Assembly (NCBI GenBank): GCA_030549335.1
Contig: CM060197.1
Coordinates: 16,938,501-17,002,500, forward strand
Source: Pontederia crassipes
Lineage: Eukaryota; Streptophyta; Magnoliopsida; Commelinales; Pontederiaceae
Length of the DNA stretch: 64,000 bases
Reading direction: 5' to 3'
Shown piece by piece: positions 10,647 through 23,808 of the stretch. Within the stretch, counting starts at the first letter, position 1, and every line of letters starts with the position of its first letter. The notes under the pieces were generated by a model. It was not told where the DNA came from. It saw only the letters and a program-made list of their open reading frames with translations, and searched no databases. Position numbers and translations under genes: made by a program.

Positions 10647-13600
10647 ACTTATAGCTTTGAACCTTACTCTAAGACTCTAATCCCCAAGAGCTTTATCATT
10701 GATTGTAACTGTTCAACTTCGGTTTGAAATAGAGTTAAAGTTCCAAAGATCTATCACCTCTTAGGACACCCAAAGGTTGTAATAAGTATCTATAACTTAT
10801 AGCTTTGAACCTTACTCTAAGACTCTAATCCCCAAGAGCTTTATCATTGATTGTAACGGTTCAACTTCGGTTTGAAATAGAGTTAAAATTTCAAAGATCT
10901 ATCACCTCTTAGGACACCCAAAGGTTGTAATAAGTTTCTATAACTTATAGCTTTGAACCTTACTCTAAGACTCTAATCCCCAAGAGCTCTATCATTGATT
11001 GTAACGGTTCAACTTCGGTTTGAAATAGAGTTAATGTTCTTGAGATCTATCATCTCTTAGGACACCCAAAGTATGTAATAAGTATCTATAACTTATAGCT
11101 TTGAACCTTACTCTAAGACTTTAATCCCCAAGAGCTTTAACATTGATTGTAATGGTTCAACTTCGGTTTGAAATAGAGTTAAAGTTCCAAAGACCTATCA
11201 CCTCTTAAGACACCCAAAGGTTGTAATAAGTATCTATAACTTATAGCTTTGAACCTTACTCTAAGACTCTAATCCCCAAGAGCTTTATCATTGATGGTAA
11301 CGGTTCAACTTCGGTTTGAAATAGAGTTAAAGTTTCAAAGATCTATCACCTCTTAGGACACCCAAAGGTTGTAATAAGTTTCTATAACTTATAGCTTTGA
11401 ACCTTACTCTAAGACTCTAATCCCCAAGAGCTCTATCATTGATTGTAACGGTTCAACTTCGGTTTGAAATAGAGTTAATGTTCTTGAGATCTATCATCTC
11501 TTAGGACACCCAAAGTATGTAATAAGTATCTATAACTTATAGCTTTGAACCTTACTCTAAGACTCTAATCCCCAAGAGCTTTAACATTGATTGTAACGGT
11601 TCAACTTCGGTTTGAAATAGAGTTAAAGTTCCAAAGATCTATCACCTCTTAGGACACCCAAAGTATGTAATAGGTATCTATAACTTATAGCTTTGAACCT
11701 TACTCTAAGACTCTAATCCCCAAGAGCTCTATCATTGATTGAAACGGTTCAACTTCGGTTTGAAATAGAGTTAATGTTCTTGAGATCTATCATCTCTTAG
11801 GACACCCAAAGTATGTAATAAGTATCTATAACTTATAGCTTTGAACCTTACTCTAAGACTCTAATCCCCAAGAGCTTTAACATTGATTGTAATGGTTCAA
11901 CTTCGGTTTGAAATAGAGTTAAAGTTCCAAAGACCTATCACCTCTTAAGACACCCAAAGGTTGTAATAAGTATCTATAACTTATAGCTTTGAACCTTACT
12001 CTAAGACTCTAATCCCCAAGAGCTTTATCATTGATTGTAACGGTTCAACTTCGGTTTGAAATAGAGTTAAAGTTCCAAAGATCTATCACCTCTTAGGACA
12101 CCCAAAGGTTGTAATAAGTTTCTATAACTTATAGCTTTGAACCTTACTCTAAGACTCTAATCCCCAAGAGCTTCATCATTGATTGTAACGGTTCAACTTC
12201 GGTTTGAAATAGAGTTAAAGTTCCAAAGATCTATCACCTCTTAGGACACCCAAAGGTTGTAATAAGTATCTATAACTTATAGCTTTGAACCTTACTCGAA
12301 GACTCTAATCCCCAAGAGCTTTATCATTGATTGTAACGGTTCAACTTCGGTTTGAAATAGAGTTAAAGTTTCAAAGATCTATCACCTCTTAGGACACCCA
12401 AAGGTTGTAATAAGTTTCTATAACTTATAGCTTTGAACCTTACTCTAAGACTCTAATCCCCAAGAGCTTTATCATTGATTGTAACGGTTCAACTTCGGTT
12501 TGAAATAGAGTTAAAGTTCCAAAGATCTATCACCTCTTAGGACACCCAAAGGTTGTAATAAGTATCTATAACTTATAGCTTTGAACCTTACTCTAAGACT
12601 CTAATCCCCAAGAGCTTTAACATTGATTGTAACGGTTCAACTACGGTTTGAAATAGAGTTAAAGTTCCAAAGACCTATCACCTCTTAAGACACCCAAAGG
12701 TTGTAATAAGTATCTATAACTTATAGCTTTGAACCTTACTCTAAGACTCTAATCCCCAAGAGCTTTATCATTGATGGTAACGGTTCAACTTCGGTTTGAA
12801 ATAGAGTTAAAGTTTCAAAGATCTATCACCTCTTAGGACACCCAAAGGTTGTAATAAGTTTCTATAACTTATAGCTTTGAACCTTACTCTAAGACTCTAA
12901 TCCCCAAGAGCTCTATCATTGATTGTAACGGTTCAACTTCGGTTTGAAATAGAGTTGATGTTTTTTAGATCTATCATCTCTTAGGACACCCAAAGTATGT
13001 AATAAGTATCTATAACTTATAGCTTTGAACCTTACTCTAAGACTCTAATCCCCAAGAGCTTTAACATTGATTGTAACGGTTCAACTTCGGTTTGAAATAG
13101 AGTTAAAGTTCCAAAGATCTATCACCTCTTAGGACACCCAAAGGTTGTAATAAGTTTCTATAACTTATAGCTTTGAACCTTACTCTAAGACTCTAATCCC
13201 CAAGAGCTTTATCATTGATTGTAACGGTTCAACTTCGGTTTGAAATAGAGTTAAAGTTCCAAAGATCTATCACCTCTTAGGACACCCAAAGGTTGTAATA
13301 AGTATCTATAACTTATAGCTTTGAACCTTACTCGAAGACTCTAATCCCCAAGAGCTTTATCATTGATTGTAACGGTTCAACTTCGGTTTGAAATAGAGTT
13401 AAAGTTTCAAAGATCTATCACCTCTTAGGACACCCAAAGGTTGTAATAAGTTTCTATAACTTATAGCTTTGAACCTTACTCTAAGACTCTAATCCCCAAG
13501 AGCTTTATCATTGATTGTAACGGTTCAACTTCGGTTTGAAATAGAGTTAAAGTTCCAAAGATCTATCACCTCTTAGGACACCCAAAGGTTGTAATAAGTA

Positions 13601-14928
13601 TCTATAACTTATAGCTTTGAACCTTACTCTAAGACTCTAATCCCCAAGAGCTTTATCATTGATTGTAACGGTTCAACTTCGGTTTGAAATAGAGTTAAAG
13701 TTTCAAAGATCTATCACCTCTTAGGACACCCAAAGGTTGTAATAAGTTTCTATAACTTATAGCTTTGAACCTTACTCTAAGACTCTAATCCCCAAGAGCT
13801 CTATCATTGATTGTAACGGTTCAACTTCGGTTTGAAATAGAGTTAATGTTCTTGAGATCTATCATCTCTTAGGACACCCAAAGTATGTAATAAGTATCTA
13901 TAACTTATAGCTTTGAACCTTACTCTAAGACTCTAATCCCCAAGAGCTTTAACATTGATTGTAACGGTTCAACTTCGGTTTGAAATAGAGTTAAAGTTCC
14001 AAAGACCTATCACCACTTAAGACACCCAAAGGTTGTAATAAGTATCTATTTTGAACCTTACTCTAAGACTCTAATCCCCAAGAGCTTTATCATTGATGGT
14101 AACGGTTCAACTTCGGTTTGAAATAGAGTTAAAGTTTCAAAGATCTATCACCTCTTAGGACACCCAAAGGTTGTAATAAGTTTCTATAACTTATAGCTTT
14201 GAACCTTACTCTAAGACTCTGATCCCCAAGAGCTCTATCATTGATTGTAACGGTTCAACTTCGGTTTGAAATAGAGTTAATGTTCTTGAGATCTATCATC
14301 TCTTAGGACACCCAAAGTATGTAATAAGTATCTATAACTTATAACTTTGAACCTTACTCTAAGACTCTAATCCCCAAGAGCTTTAACATTGATTGTAACG
14401 GTTCAACTTCGGTTTGAAATAGAGTTAAAGTTCCAAAGATCTATCACCTCTTAGGACACCCAAAGTATGTAATAGGTATCTATAACTTATAGCTTTGAAC
14501 CTTACTCGATGACTCTAATCCCCAAGAGCTCTATCATTGATTGAAACGGTTCAACTTCGGTTTGAAATAGAGTTAATGTTCTTGAGATCTATCATCTCTT
14601 AGGACACCCAAAGTATGTAATAAGTATCTATAACTTATAGCTTTCAACCTTACTCTAAGACTCTAATCCCCAAGAGCTTTAACATTGATTGTAACGGTTC
14701 AACTTCGGTTTGAAATAGAGTTAAAGTTCCAAAGACCTATCACCTCTTAAGACACCCAAAGGTTGTAATAAGTATCTATAACTTATAGCTTTGAACCTTA
14801 CTCTAAGACTCTAATCCCCAAGAGCTTTATCATTGATTGTAACGGTTCAACTTCGGTTTGAAATAGAGTTAAAGTTCCAAAGATCTATCACCTCTTAGGA
14901 CACCCAAAGGTTGTAATAAGTTTCTATA
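10647..14928. repeat. 29-monomer HOR, second copy (4282 bp)
   Basis: It repeats 6365-10646 in order: AACTG at about 10709, AAAATTTC at about 10887, the GACTTT type A monomer at 11091, CTTCAT at about 12172, CTACGG at about 12640 and the 10-bp deletion at about 14050. Private changes noticed by eye are few: AGTTGATG near 12957, CTGATCCCC near 14220 and CTCGATGAC near 14507. The HOR order ends at 14929, where the expected AACTG monomer is replaced by one with TCAATGATT. Confidence 0.9.
14043..14053. other. Second copy of the 10-bp junction deletion
   Basis: TATCTATTTTGAACC appears again exactly 4282 bp after the copy at 9761, in the same type A (CCACTTAAGA) to type B context. It marks this block as descended from the same deleted ancestor. 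Confidence 0.93.
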
Positions 14929-16408
14929 ACTTATAGCTTTGAACCTTACTCTAAGACTCTAATCCCCAAGAGCTTTATCAATGATTGTAACGGTTCAACT
15001 TCGGTTTGAAATAGAGTTAAAGTTCCAAAGATCTATCACCTCTTAGGACACCCAAAGGTTGTAATAAGTATCTATAACTTATAGCTTTGAACCTTACTCG
15101 AAGACTCTAATCCCCAAGAGCTTTATCATTGATTGTAACGGTTCAACTTCGGTTTGAAATAGAGTTAAAGTTTCAAAGATCTATCACCTCTTAGGACACC
15201 CAAAGGTTGTAATAAGTTTCTATAACTTATAGCTTTGAACCTTACTCTAAGACTCTAATCCCCAAGAGCTTTATCATTGATTGTAACGGTTCAACTTCGG
15301 TTTGAAATAGAGTTAAAGTTCCAAAGATCTATCACCTCTTAGGACACCCAAAGGTTGTAATAAGTATCTATAACTTATAGCTTTGAACCTTACTCGAAGA
15401 CTCTAATCCCCAAGAGCTTTATCATTGATTGTAACGGTTCAACTTCGGTTTGAAATAGAGTTAAAGTTCCAAAGACCTATCACCTCTTAAGACACCCAAA
15501 GGTTGTAATAAGTATCTATAACTTATAGCTTTGAACCTTACTCGAAGACTCTAATCCCCAAGAGCTTTATCATTGATTGTAACGGTTCAACTTCGGTTTG
15601 AAATAGAGTTAAAGTTCCAAAGATCTATCACCTCTTAGGACACCCAAAGGTTGTAATAAGTATCTATAACTTATAGCTTTGAACCATACTCTAAGACTCT
15701 AATCCCCAAGAGCTTTATCATTGATTGTAACGGTTCAACTTCGGTTTGAAATAGAGTTAAAGTTTCAAAGATCTATCACCTCTTAGGACACCCAAAGGTT
15801 GTAATAAGTTTCTATAACTTATAGCTTTGAACCTTACTCTAAGACTCTAATCCCCAAGAGCTCTATCATTGATTGTAACGGTTCAACTTCGGTTTGGAAT
15901 AGAGTTAATGTTCTTGAGATCGATCATCTCTTAGGACACCCAAAGTATGTAATAAGTATCTATAACTTATAGCTTTGAACCTTACTCTAAGACTCTAATC
16001 CCCAAGAGCTTTAACATTGATTGTAACGGTTCAACTTCGGTTTGAAATAGAGTTAAAGTTCCAAAGATCTATCACCTCTTAGGACACCCAAAGGTTGTAA
16101 TAAGTATCTATAACTTATAGCTTTGAACCTTACTCTAAGACTCTAATCCCCAAGAGCTTTATCATTGATTGTAACGGTTCAACTTCGGTTTGAAATAGAG
16201 TTAAAGTTCCAAAGATCTATCACCTCTTAGGACACCCAAAGGTTGTAATAAGAATCTATAACTTATAGCTTTCAACCTTACTCTAAGACTCTAATCCCCA
16301 AGAGCTTTATCATTGATTGTAACGGTTCAACTTCGGTTTGAAATAGAGTTAAAGTTTCAAAGATCTATCACCTCTTAGGACACCCAAAGGTTGTAATAAG
16401 TTTCTATA
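14929..16408. repeat. Mixed stretch of ten monomers between two HOR zones
   Basis: These monomers do not follow the order of the left-hand HOR or, strictly, the 10-mer that comes next. Tags include TCAATGATT at 14978, three CTCGAAG monomers (15077, 15373, 15521), the first of which is a normal type H while the second also carries the type A markers AGACC and TTAAGA, GAACCATACT at 15684, and AGAATC at about 16251. Type C monomers at 15817 and 16409 both carry ATCGATC instead of ATCTATC, so the last four monomers look like a short precursor of the 10-mer. Confidence 0.8.
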
Positions 16409-17888
16409 ACTTATAGCTTTGAACCTTACTCTAAGACTCTAATCCCCAAGAGCTCTATCATTGATTGTAACGGTTCAACTTCGGTTTGAAATAGAGTTAA
16501 TGTTCTTGAGATCGATCATCTCTTAGGACACCCAAAGTATGTAATAAGTATCTATAACTTATAGCTTTGAACCTTACTCTAAGACTCTAATCCCCAAGAG
16601 CTTTAACATTGATTGTAACGGTTCAACTTCGGTTTGAAATAGAGTTAAAGTTCCAAAGATCTATCACCTCTTAGGACACCCAAAGGTTGTAATAAGTATC
16701 TATAACTTATAGCTTTGAACCTTACTCTAAGACTCTAATCCCCAAGAGCTTTATCATTGATTGTAACGGTTCAACTTCGGTTTGAAATAGAGTTAAAGTT
16801 CCAAAGATCTAACACCTCTTAGGACACCCAAAGGTTGTAATAAGTATCTATAACTTATAGCTTTGAACCTTACTCTAAGACTCTAATCCCCAAGAGCTTT
16901 ATCATTGATTGTAACGGTTCAACTTCGGTTTGAAATAGAGTTAAAGTTCCAAAGATCTATCACCTCTTAGGACACCCAAAGGTTGTAATAAGTATCTATA
17001 ACTTATAGCTTTGAACCTTACTCTAAGACTCTAATCCCCAAGAGCTTTAACATTGATTGTAACGGTTCAACTTCGGTTTGAAATAGAGTTAAAGTTCCAA
17101 AGATCTATCACCTCTTAGGACACCCAAAGGTTGTAATAAGTCTCTATAACTTATAGCTTTCAACCTTACTCTAAGACTCTAATCCCCAAGAGCTTTATCA
17201 TTGATTGTAACGGTTCAACTTCGGTTTGAAATAGAGTTAAAGTTCCAAAGATCTATCACCTCTTAGGACACCCAAAGGTTGTAATAAGTTTCTATAACTT
17301 ATAGCTTTGAACCTTACTCTAAGACTCTAATCCCCAAGAGCTTTATCATTGATTGTAACGGTTCAACTTCGGTTTGAAATAGAGTTAAAGTTCCAAAGAT
17401 CTATCACCTCTTAGGACACCCAAAGGTTGTAATAAGTATCTATAACTTATAGCTTTGAACCTTACTCGAAGACTCTAATCCCCAAGAGCTTTATCATTGA
17501 TTGTAACGGTTCAACTTCGGTTTGAAATAGAGTTAAAGTTTCAAAGATCTATCACCTCTTAGGACACCCAAAGGTTGTAATAAGTTTCTATAACTTATAG
17601 CTTTGAACCTTACTCTAAGACTCTAATCCCCTAGAGCTTTATCATTGATTGTAACAGTTCAACTTCGGTTTGAAATAGAATTAAAGTTCCAAAGATCTAT
17701 CACCTCTTAGGACACCCAAAGGTTGTAATAAGTATCTATAACTTATAGCTTTGAACCTTACTCTAAGACTCTAATCCCCAAGAGCTTTATCATTGATTGT
17801 AACGGTTCAACTTCGGTTTGAAATAGAGTTAAAGTTCCAAAGATCTATCACCTCTTAGGACACCCAAAGGTTGTAATAAGTTTCTATA
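16409..17888. repeat. 10-monomer HOR, copy 1 (1480 bp)
   Basis: The unit starts with a type C monomer carrying ATCGATC. Order after that: a 50A monomer, a CTAACACC monomer (about 16809), a plain one, a 50A monomer ending AGTCTC, a TTTCAACC monomer, a plain one, a CTCGAAG monomer, a CCCCTAGAGC monomer with AACAG and AGAATTAAAG (17593), and a plain monomer ending AGTTTC. All these tags recur 1480 bp later. Confidence 0.92.
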
Positions 17889-19368
17889 ACTTATAGCTTT
17901 GAACCTTACTCTAAGACTCTAATCCCCAAGAGCTCTATCATTGATTGTAACGGTTCAACTTCGGTTTGAAATAGAGTTAATGTTCTTGAGATCGATCATC
18001 TCTTAGGACACCCAAAGTATGTAATAAGTATCTATAACTTATAGCTTTGAACCTTACTCTAAGACTCTAATCCCCAAGAGCTTTAACATTGATTGTAACG
18101 GTTCAACTTCGGTTTGAAATAGAGTTAAAGTTCCAAAGATCTATCACCTCTTAGGACACCCAAAGGTTGTAATAAGTATCTATAACTTATAGCTTTGAAC
18201 CTTACTCTAAGACTCTAATCCCCAAGAGCTTTATCATTGATTGTAACGGTTCAACTTCGGTTTGAAATAGAGTTAAAGTTCCAAAGATCTAACACCTCTT
18301 AGGACACCCAAAGGTTGTAATAAGTATCTATAACTTATAGCTTTGAACCTTACTCTAAGACTCTAATCCCCAAGAGCTTTATCATTGATTGTAACGGTTC
18401 AACTTCGGTTTGAAATAGAGTTAAAGTTCCAAAGATCTATCACCTCTTAGGACACCCAAAGGTTGTAATAAGTATCTATAACTTATAGCTTTGAACCTTA
18501 CTCTAAGACTCTAATCCCCAAGAGCTTTAACATTGATTGTAACGGTTCAACTTCGGTTTGAAATAGAGTTAAAGTTCCAAAGATCTATCACCTCTTAGGA
18601 CACCCAAAGGTTGTAATAAGTCTCTATAACTTATAGCTTTCAACCTTACTCTAAGACTCTAATCCCCAAGAGCTTTATCATTGATTGTAACGGTTCAACT
18701 TCGGTTTGAAATAGAGTTAAAGTTCCAAAGATCTATCACCTCTTAGGACACCCAAAGGTTGTAATAAGTTTCTATAACTTATAGCTTTGAACCTTACTCT
18801 AAGACTCTAATCCCCAAGAGCTTTATCATTGATTGTAACGGTTCAACTTCGGTTTGAAATAGAGTTAAAGTTCCAAAGATCTATCACCTCTTAGGACACC
18901 CAAAGGTTGTAATAAGTATCTATAACTTATAGCTTTGAACCTTACTCGAAGACTCTAATCCCCAAGAGCTTTATCATTGATTGTAACGGTTCAACTTCGG
19001 TTTGAAATAGAGTTAAAGTTTCAAAGATCTATCACCTCTTAGGACACCCAAAGGTTGTAATAAGTTTCTATAACTTATAGCTTTGAACCTTACTCTAAGA
19101 CTCTAATCCCCTAGAGCTTTATCATTGATTGTAACAGTTCAACTTCGGTTTGAAATAGAATTAAAGTTCCAAAGATCTATCACCTCTTAGGACACCCAAA
19201 GGTTGTAATAAGTATCTATAACTTATAGCTTTGAACCTTACTCTAAGACTCTAATCCCCAAGAGCTTTATCATTGATTGTAACGGTTCAACTTCGGTTTG
19301 AAATAGAGTTAAAGTTTCAAAGATCTATCACCTCTTAGGACACCCAAAGGTTGTAATAAGTTTCTATA
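17889..19368. repeat. 10-monomer HOR, copy 2 (1480 bp)
   Basis: This tandem copy of 16409-17888 has the same tags in the same order (CTAACACC at about 18289, CCCCTAGAGC at about 19108). The clear difference I saw is in the last monomer, which has TTTCAA at about 19316 where copy 1 has TTCCAA. The type C monomer that follows, at 19369, has GAGTTCTATC and ATCTATC, so the exact repeat stops there. Confidence 0.92.
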
Positions 19369-21292
19369 ACTTATAGCTTTGAACCTTACTCTAAGACTCT
19401 AATCCCCAAGAGTTCTATCATTGATTGTAACGGTTCAACTTCGGTTTGAAATAGAGTTAATGTTCTTGAGATCTATCATCTCTTAGGACACCCAAAGTAT
19501 GTAATAAGTATCTATAACTTATAGCTTTGAACCTTACTCTAAGACTCTAATCCCCAAGAGCTTTAACATTGATTGTAACGGTTCAACTTCGGTTTGAAAT
19601 AGAGTTAAAGTTCCAAAGACCTATCACCTCTTAAGACACCCAAAGGTTGTAATAAGTATCTATAACTTATAGCTTTGAACCTTACTCTAAGACTCTAATC
19701 CCCAAGAGCTTTATCATTGATGGTAACGGTTCAACTTCGGTTTGAAATAGAGTTAAAGTTCCAAAGATCTATCACCTCTTAGGACACCCAAAGGATGTAA
19801 TAAGTATCTATAACTTATAGCTTTGAACCTTACTCTAAGACTCTAATCCCCAAGAGCTTGATCATTGATTGTAACGGTTCAACTTCGGTTTGAAATAGAG
19901 TTAAAGTTCCAAAGATATATCACCTCTTAGGACACCCAAAGGTTGTAATAAGTATCTATAACTTATAGCTTTGAACCTTACTCTAAGACTCTAATCCCCA
20001 AGAGCTTTATCATTGATTGTCACGGTTCAACTTCGGTTTGAAATAGAGTTAAAGTTCCAAAGATCTATCACCTCTTAGGACACCCAAAGGTTGTAATAAG
20101 TCTCTATAACTTATAGCTTTGAACCTTACTCTAAGACTCTAATCCCCAAGAGCTTTAACATTGATTGTAACGGTTCAACTTCGGTTTGAAATAGAGTTAA
20201 AGTTCCAAAGATCTATCACCTCTTAGGACACCCAAAGGTTGTAATAAGTATCTATAACTTATAGCTTTGAACCTTACTCTAAGACTCTAATCCCCAAGAG
20301 CTTTATCATTGATTGTAACGGTTCAACTTCGGTTTGAAATAGAGTTAAAGTTCCAAAGATCTAACACCTCTTAGGACACCCAAAGGTTGTAATAAGTATC
20401 TATAACTTATAGCTTTGAACCTTACTCTAAGACTCTAATCCCCAAGAGCTTTATCATTGATTGTAACGGTTCAACTTCGGTTTGAAATAGAGTTAAAGTT
20501 CCAAAGATCTATCACCTCTTAGGACACCCAAAGGTTGTAATAAGTATCTATAACTTATAGCTTTGAACCTTACTCTAAGACTCTAATCCCCAAGAGCTTT
20601 AACATTGATTGTAACGGTTCAACTTCGGTTTGAAATAGAGTTAAAGTTCCAAAGATCTATCACCTCTTAGAACACCCAAAGGTTGTAATAAGTCTCTATA
20701 ACTTATAGCTTTCAACCTTACTCTAAGACTCTAATCCCCAAGAGCTTTATCATTGATTGTAACGGTTCAACTTCGGTTTGAAATAGAGTTAAAGTTCCAA
20801 AGATCTATCACCTCTTAGGACACCCAAAGGTTGTAATAAGTTTCTATAACTTATAGCTTTGAACCTTACTCTAAGACTCTAATCCCCTAGAGCTTTATCA
20901 TTGATTGTAACAGTTCAACTTCGGTTTGAAATAGAATTAAAGTTCCAAAGATCTATCACCTCTTAGGACACCCAAAGGTTGTAATAAGTATCTATAACTT
21001 ATAGCTTTGAACCTTACTCTAAGACTCTAATCCCCAAGAGCTTTATCATTGATTGTAACGGTTCAACTTCGGTTTGAAATAGAGTTAAAGTTTCAAAGAT
21101 CTATCACCTCTTAGGACACCCAAAGGTTGTAATAAGTTTCTATAACTTATAGCTTTGAACCTTACTCTAAGACTCTAATCCCCAAGAGTTCTATCATTGA
21201 TTGTAACGGTTCAACTTCGGTTTGAAATAGAGTTAATGTTCTTGAGATCTATCATCTCTTAGGACACCCAAAGTATGTAATAAGTATCTATA
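19369..21292. repeat. 13-monomer block containing a long-range duplicated 12-mer
   Basis: The block opens and closes with type C monomers carrying GAGTTCTATC (19369 and 21145). Between them come a type A monomer, a 58G monomer with GGATGT, a CTTGAT monomer with AGATATAT, a GTCACGG monomer, and then 20109-21292, an eight-monomer form of the 10-mer. Bases 19517-21292 (1776 bp) recur at 28545-30320, 9028 bp away. Differences I saw are TTAGAACAC near 20671, absent from the far copy, and ACTAATAGC at 29581, absent from this one. Confidence 0.9.
20109..21292. repeat. Shortened third copy of the 10-mer (two monomers lost)
   Basis: The first five monomers match 18037-18776 at an offset of 2072 bp (14 monomers), and the last three match 19073-19516 at 1776 bp (12 monomers). 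The two monomers in between, including the CTCGAAG one, are missing. The loss is exactly 296 bp and keeps monomer phase, as expected from unequal exchange or slipped pairing between aligned monomers. Confidence 0.85.
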
Positions 21293-22624
21293 ACTTATAG
21301 CTTTGAACCTTACTCTAAGACTCTAATCCCCAAGAGCTTTAACATTGATTGTAACGGTTCAACTTCGGTTTGAAATAGAGTTAAAGTTCCAAAGACCTAT
21401 CACCTCTTAGGACACCCGAAGGTTGTAATAAGTTTCTATAACTTATAGCTTTGAACCTTACTCTAAGACTCTAATCCCCAAGAGCTCTATCATTGATTGT
21501 AACGCTTCAACTTCGGTTTGAAATAGAGTTAATGTTTTTGAGATCTATCATCTTTTAGGACACCCAAAGTATGTAATAAGTATCTATAACTTATAGCTTT
21601 GAACCTTACTCTAAGACTCTAATCCCCAAGAGTTTTAACATTGATTGTAACGGTTCAACTTCGGTTTGAAATAGAGTTAAAGTTCCAAAGATCTATCACC
21701 TCTTAGGACACCCAAAGGTTGTAATAAGTATCTATAACTTATAGCTTTGAACCTTACTCTAAGACTCTAATCCCCAAGAGCTTTATCATTGATTGTAACG
21801 GTTCAACTTCGGTTTGAAATAGAGTTAAAGTTCCAAAGATCTATCACCTCTTAGGACACCCAAAGGTTGTAATAAGTCTCTATAACTTATAGCTTTCAAC
21901 CTTACTCTAAGACTCTAATCCCCAAGAGCTTTATCATTGATTGTAACGGTTCAACTTCGGTTTGAAATAGAGTTAAAGTTCCAAAGATCTATCACCTCTT
22001 AGGACACCCAAAGGTTGTAATAAGTCTCTATAACTTATAGCTTTCAACCTTACTCTAAGACTCTAATCCCCAAGAGCTTTATCATTGATTGTAACGGTTC
22101 AACTTCGGTTTGAAATAGAGTTAAAGTTCCAAAGATCTATCACCTCTTAGGACACCCAAAGATTGTAATAAGTATCTATAACTTATAGCTTTGAACCTTA
22201 CTCTAAGACTCTAATCCCCAAGAGCTTTATCATTGATTGTAACGGTTCAACTTCGGTTTGAAATAGAGTTAAAGTTCCAAAGATCTATCACCTCTTAGGA
22301 CACCCAAAGGATGTAATAAGTTTATATAACTTATAGCTTTGAACCTTACTCTAAGACTCTAATCCCCAAGAGCTCTATCATTGATTGTAACGGTTCAACT
22401 TCGGTTTGAAATAGAGTTAATGTTCTTGGGATCTATCATCTCTTAGGACACCCAAAGTATGTAATAAGTATCTATAACTTATAGCTTTGAACCTTACTCT
22501 AAGACTCTAATCCCCAAGAGCTTTAACATTGATTGTAACGGTTCAACTTCGATTTGAAATAGAGTTAAAGTTCCAAAGACCTATCACCTCTTAAGACACC
22601 CAAAGTATGTAATAAGTATCTATA
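21293..22624. repeat. 9-monomer HOR form of the CCCGAAGG unit
   Basis: Order of tags: CCCGAAGG, then a type C monomer with AACGCTTC and CATCTTTTA (21441), GAGTTTTAAC (21589), an AGTCTC monomer, two TTTCAACC monomers in a row (21885, 22033), the second with AAAGATTGT, a GGATGT monomer ending AGTTTATATA, a type C monomer with CTTGGGATC (22329) and a type A monomer with CTTCGATTT. The next unit has only one TTTCAACC monomer, so this one gained, or the other lost, a single monomer. Confidence 0.88.
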
Positions 22625-23808
22625 ACTTATAGCTTTGAACCTTACTCTAAGACTCTAATCCCCAAGAGCTTTATCATTGATTGTAACGGTTCAACTTCGG
22701 TTTGAAATAGAGTTAAAGTTCCAAAGATCTATCACCTCTTAGGACACCCGAAGGTTGTAATAAGTTTCTATAACTTATAGCTTTGAACCTTACTCTAAGA
22801 CTCTAATCCCCAAGAGCTCTATCATTGATTGTAACGCTTCAACTTCGGTTTGAAATAGAGTTAATGTTTTTGAGATCTATCATCTTTTAGGACACCCAAA
22901 GTATGTAATAAGTATCTATAACTTATAGCTTTGAACCTTACTCTAAGACTCTAATCCCCAAGAGTTTTAACATTGATTGTAACGGTTCAACTTCGGTTTG
23001 AAATAGAGTTAAAGTTCCAAAGATCTATCACCTCTTAGGACACCCAAAGGTTGTAATAAGTATCTATAACTTATAGCTTTGAACCTTACTCTAAGACTCT
23101 AATCCCCAAGAGCTTTATCATTGATTGTAACGGTTCAACTTCGGTTTGAAATAGAGTTAAAGTTCCAAAGATCTATCACCTCTTAGGACACCCAAAGGTT
23201 GTAATAAGTCTCTATAACTTATAGCTTTCAACCTTACTCTAAGACTCTAATCCCCAAGAGCTTTATCATTGATTGTAACGGTTCAACTTCGGTTTGAAAT
23301 AGAGTTAAAGTTCCAAAGATCTATCACCTCTTAGGACACCCAAAGATTGTAATAAGTATCTATAACTTATAGCTTTGAACCTTACTCTAAGACTCTAATC
23401 CCCAAGAGCTTTATCATTGATTGTAACGGTTCAACTTCGGTTTGAAATAGAGTTAAAGTTCCAAAGATCTATCACCTCTTAGGACACCCAAAGGATGTAA
23501 TAAGTTTATATAACTTATAGCTTTGAACCTTACTCTAAGACTCTAATCCCCAAGAGCTCTATCATTGATTGTAACGGTTCAACTTCGGTTTGAAATAGAG
23601 TTAATGTTCTTGGGATCTATCATCTCTTAGGACACCCAAAGTATGTAATAAGTATCTATAACTTATAGCTTTGAACCTTACTCTAAGACTCTAATCCCCA
23701 AGAGCTTTAACATTGATTGTAACGGTTCAACTTCGATTTGAAATAGAGTTAAAGTTCCAAAGACCTATCACCTCTTAAGACACCCAAAGGTTGTAATAAG
23801 TATCTATA
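22625..23808. repeat. 8-monomer HOR form of the same unit
   Basis: The tag order of 21293-22624 is repeated but with one TTTCAACC monomer (23217), giving 1184 bp. The final type A monomer ends in AAAGGTTGT where the previous unit has AAAGTATGT. Bases 22625-23660 match 25141-26176 at an offset of 2516 bp (17 monomers). Confidence 0.88.

Noticed and set aside
1-14928. Assembly artefact as the sole explanation for the big HOR copies
   Set aside because: The copies carry private substitutions and different tails (4441-5180 against 9621-10646), so they are not simple repeats of one assembled piece. Local copy-number error still cannot be excluded without reads.
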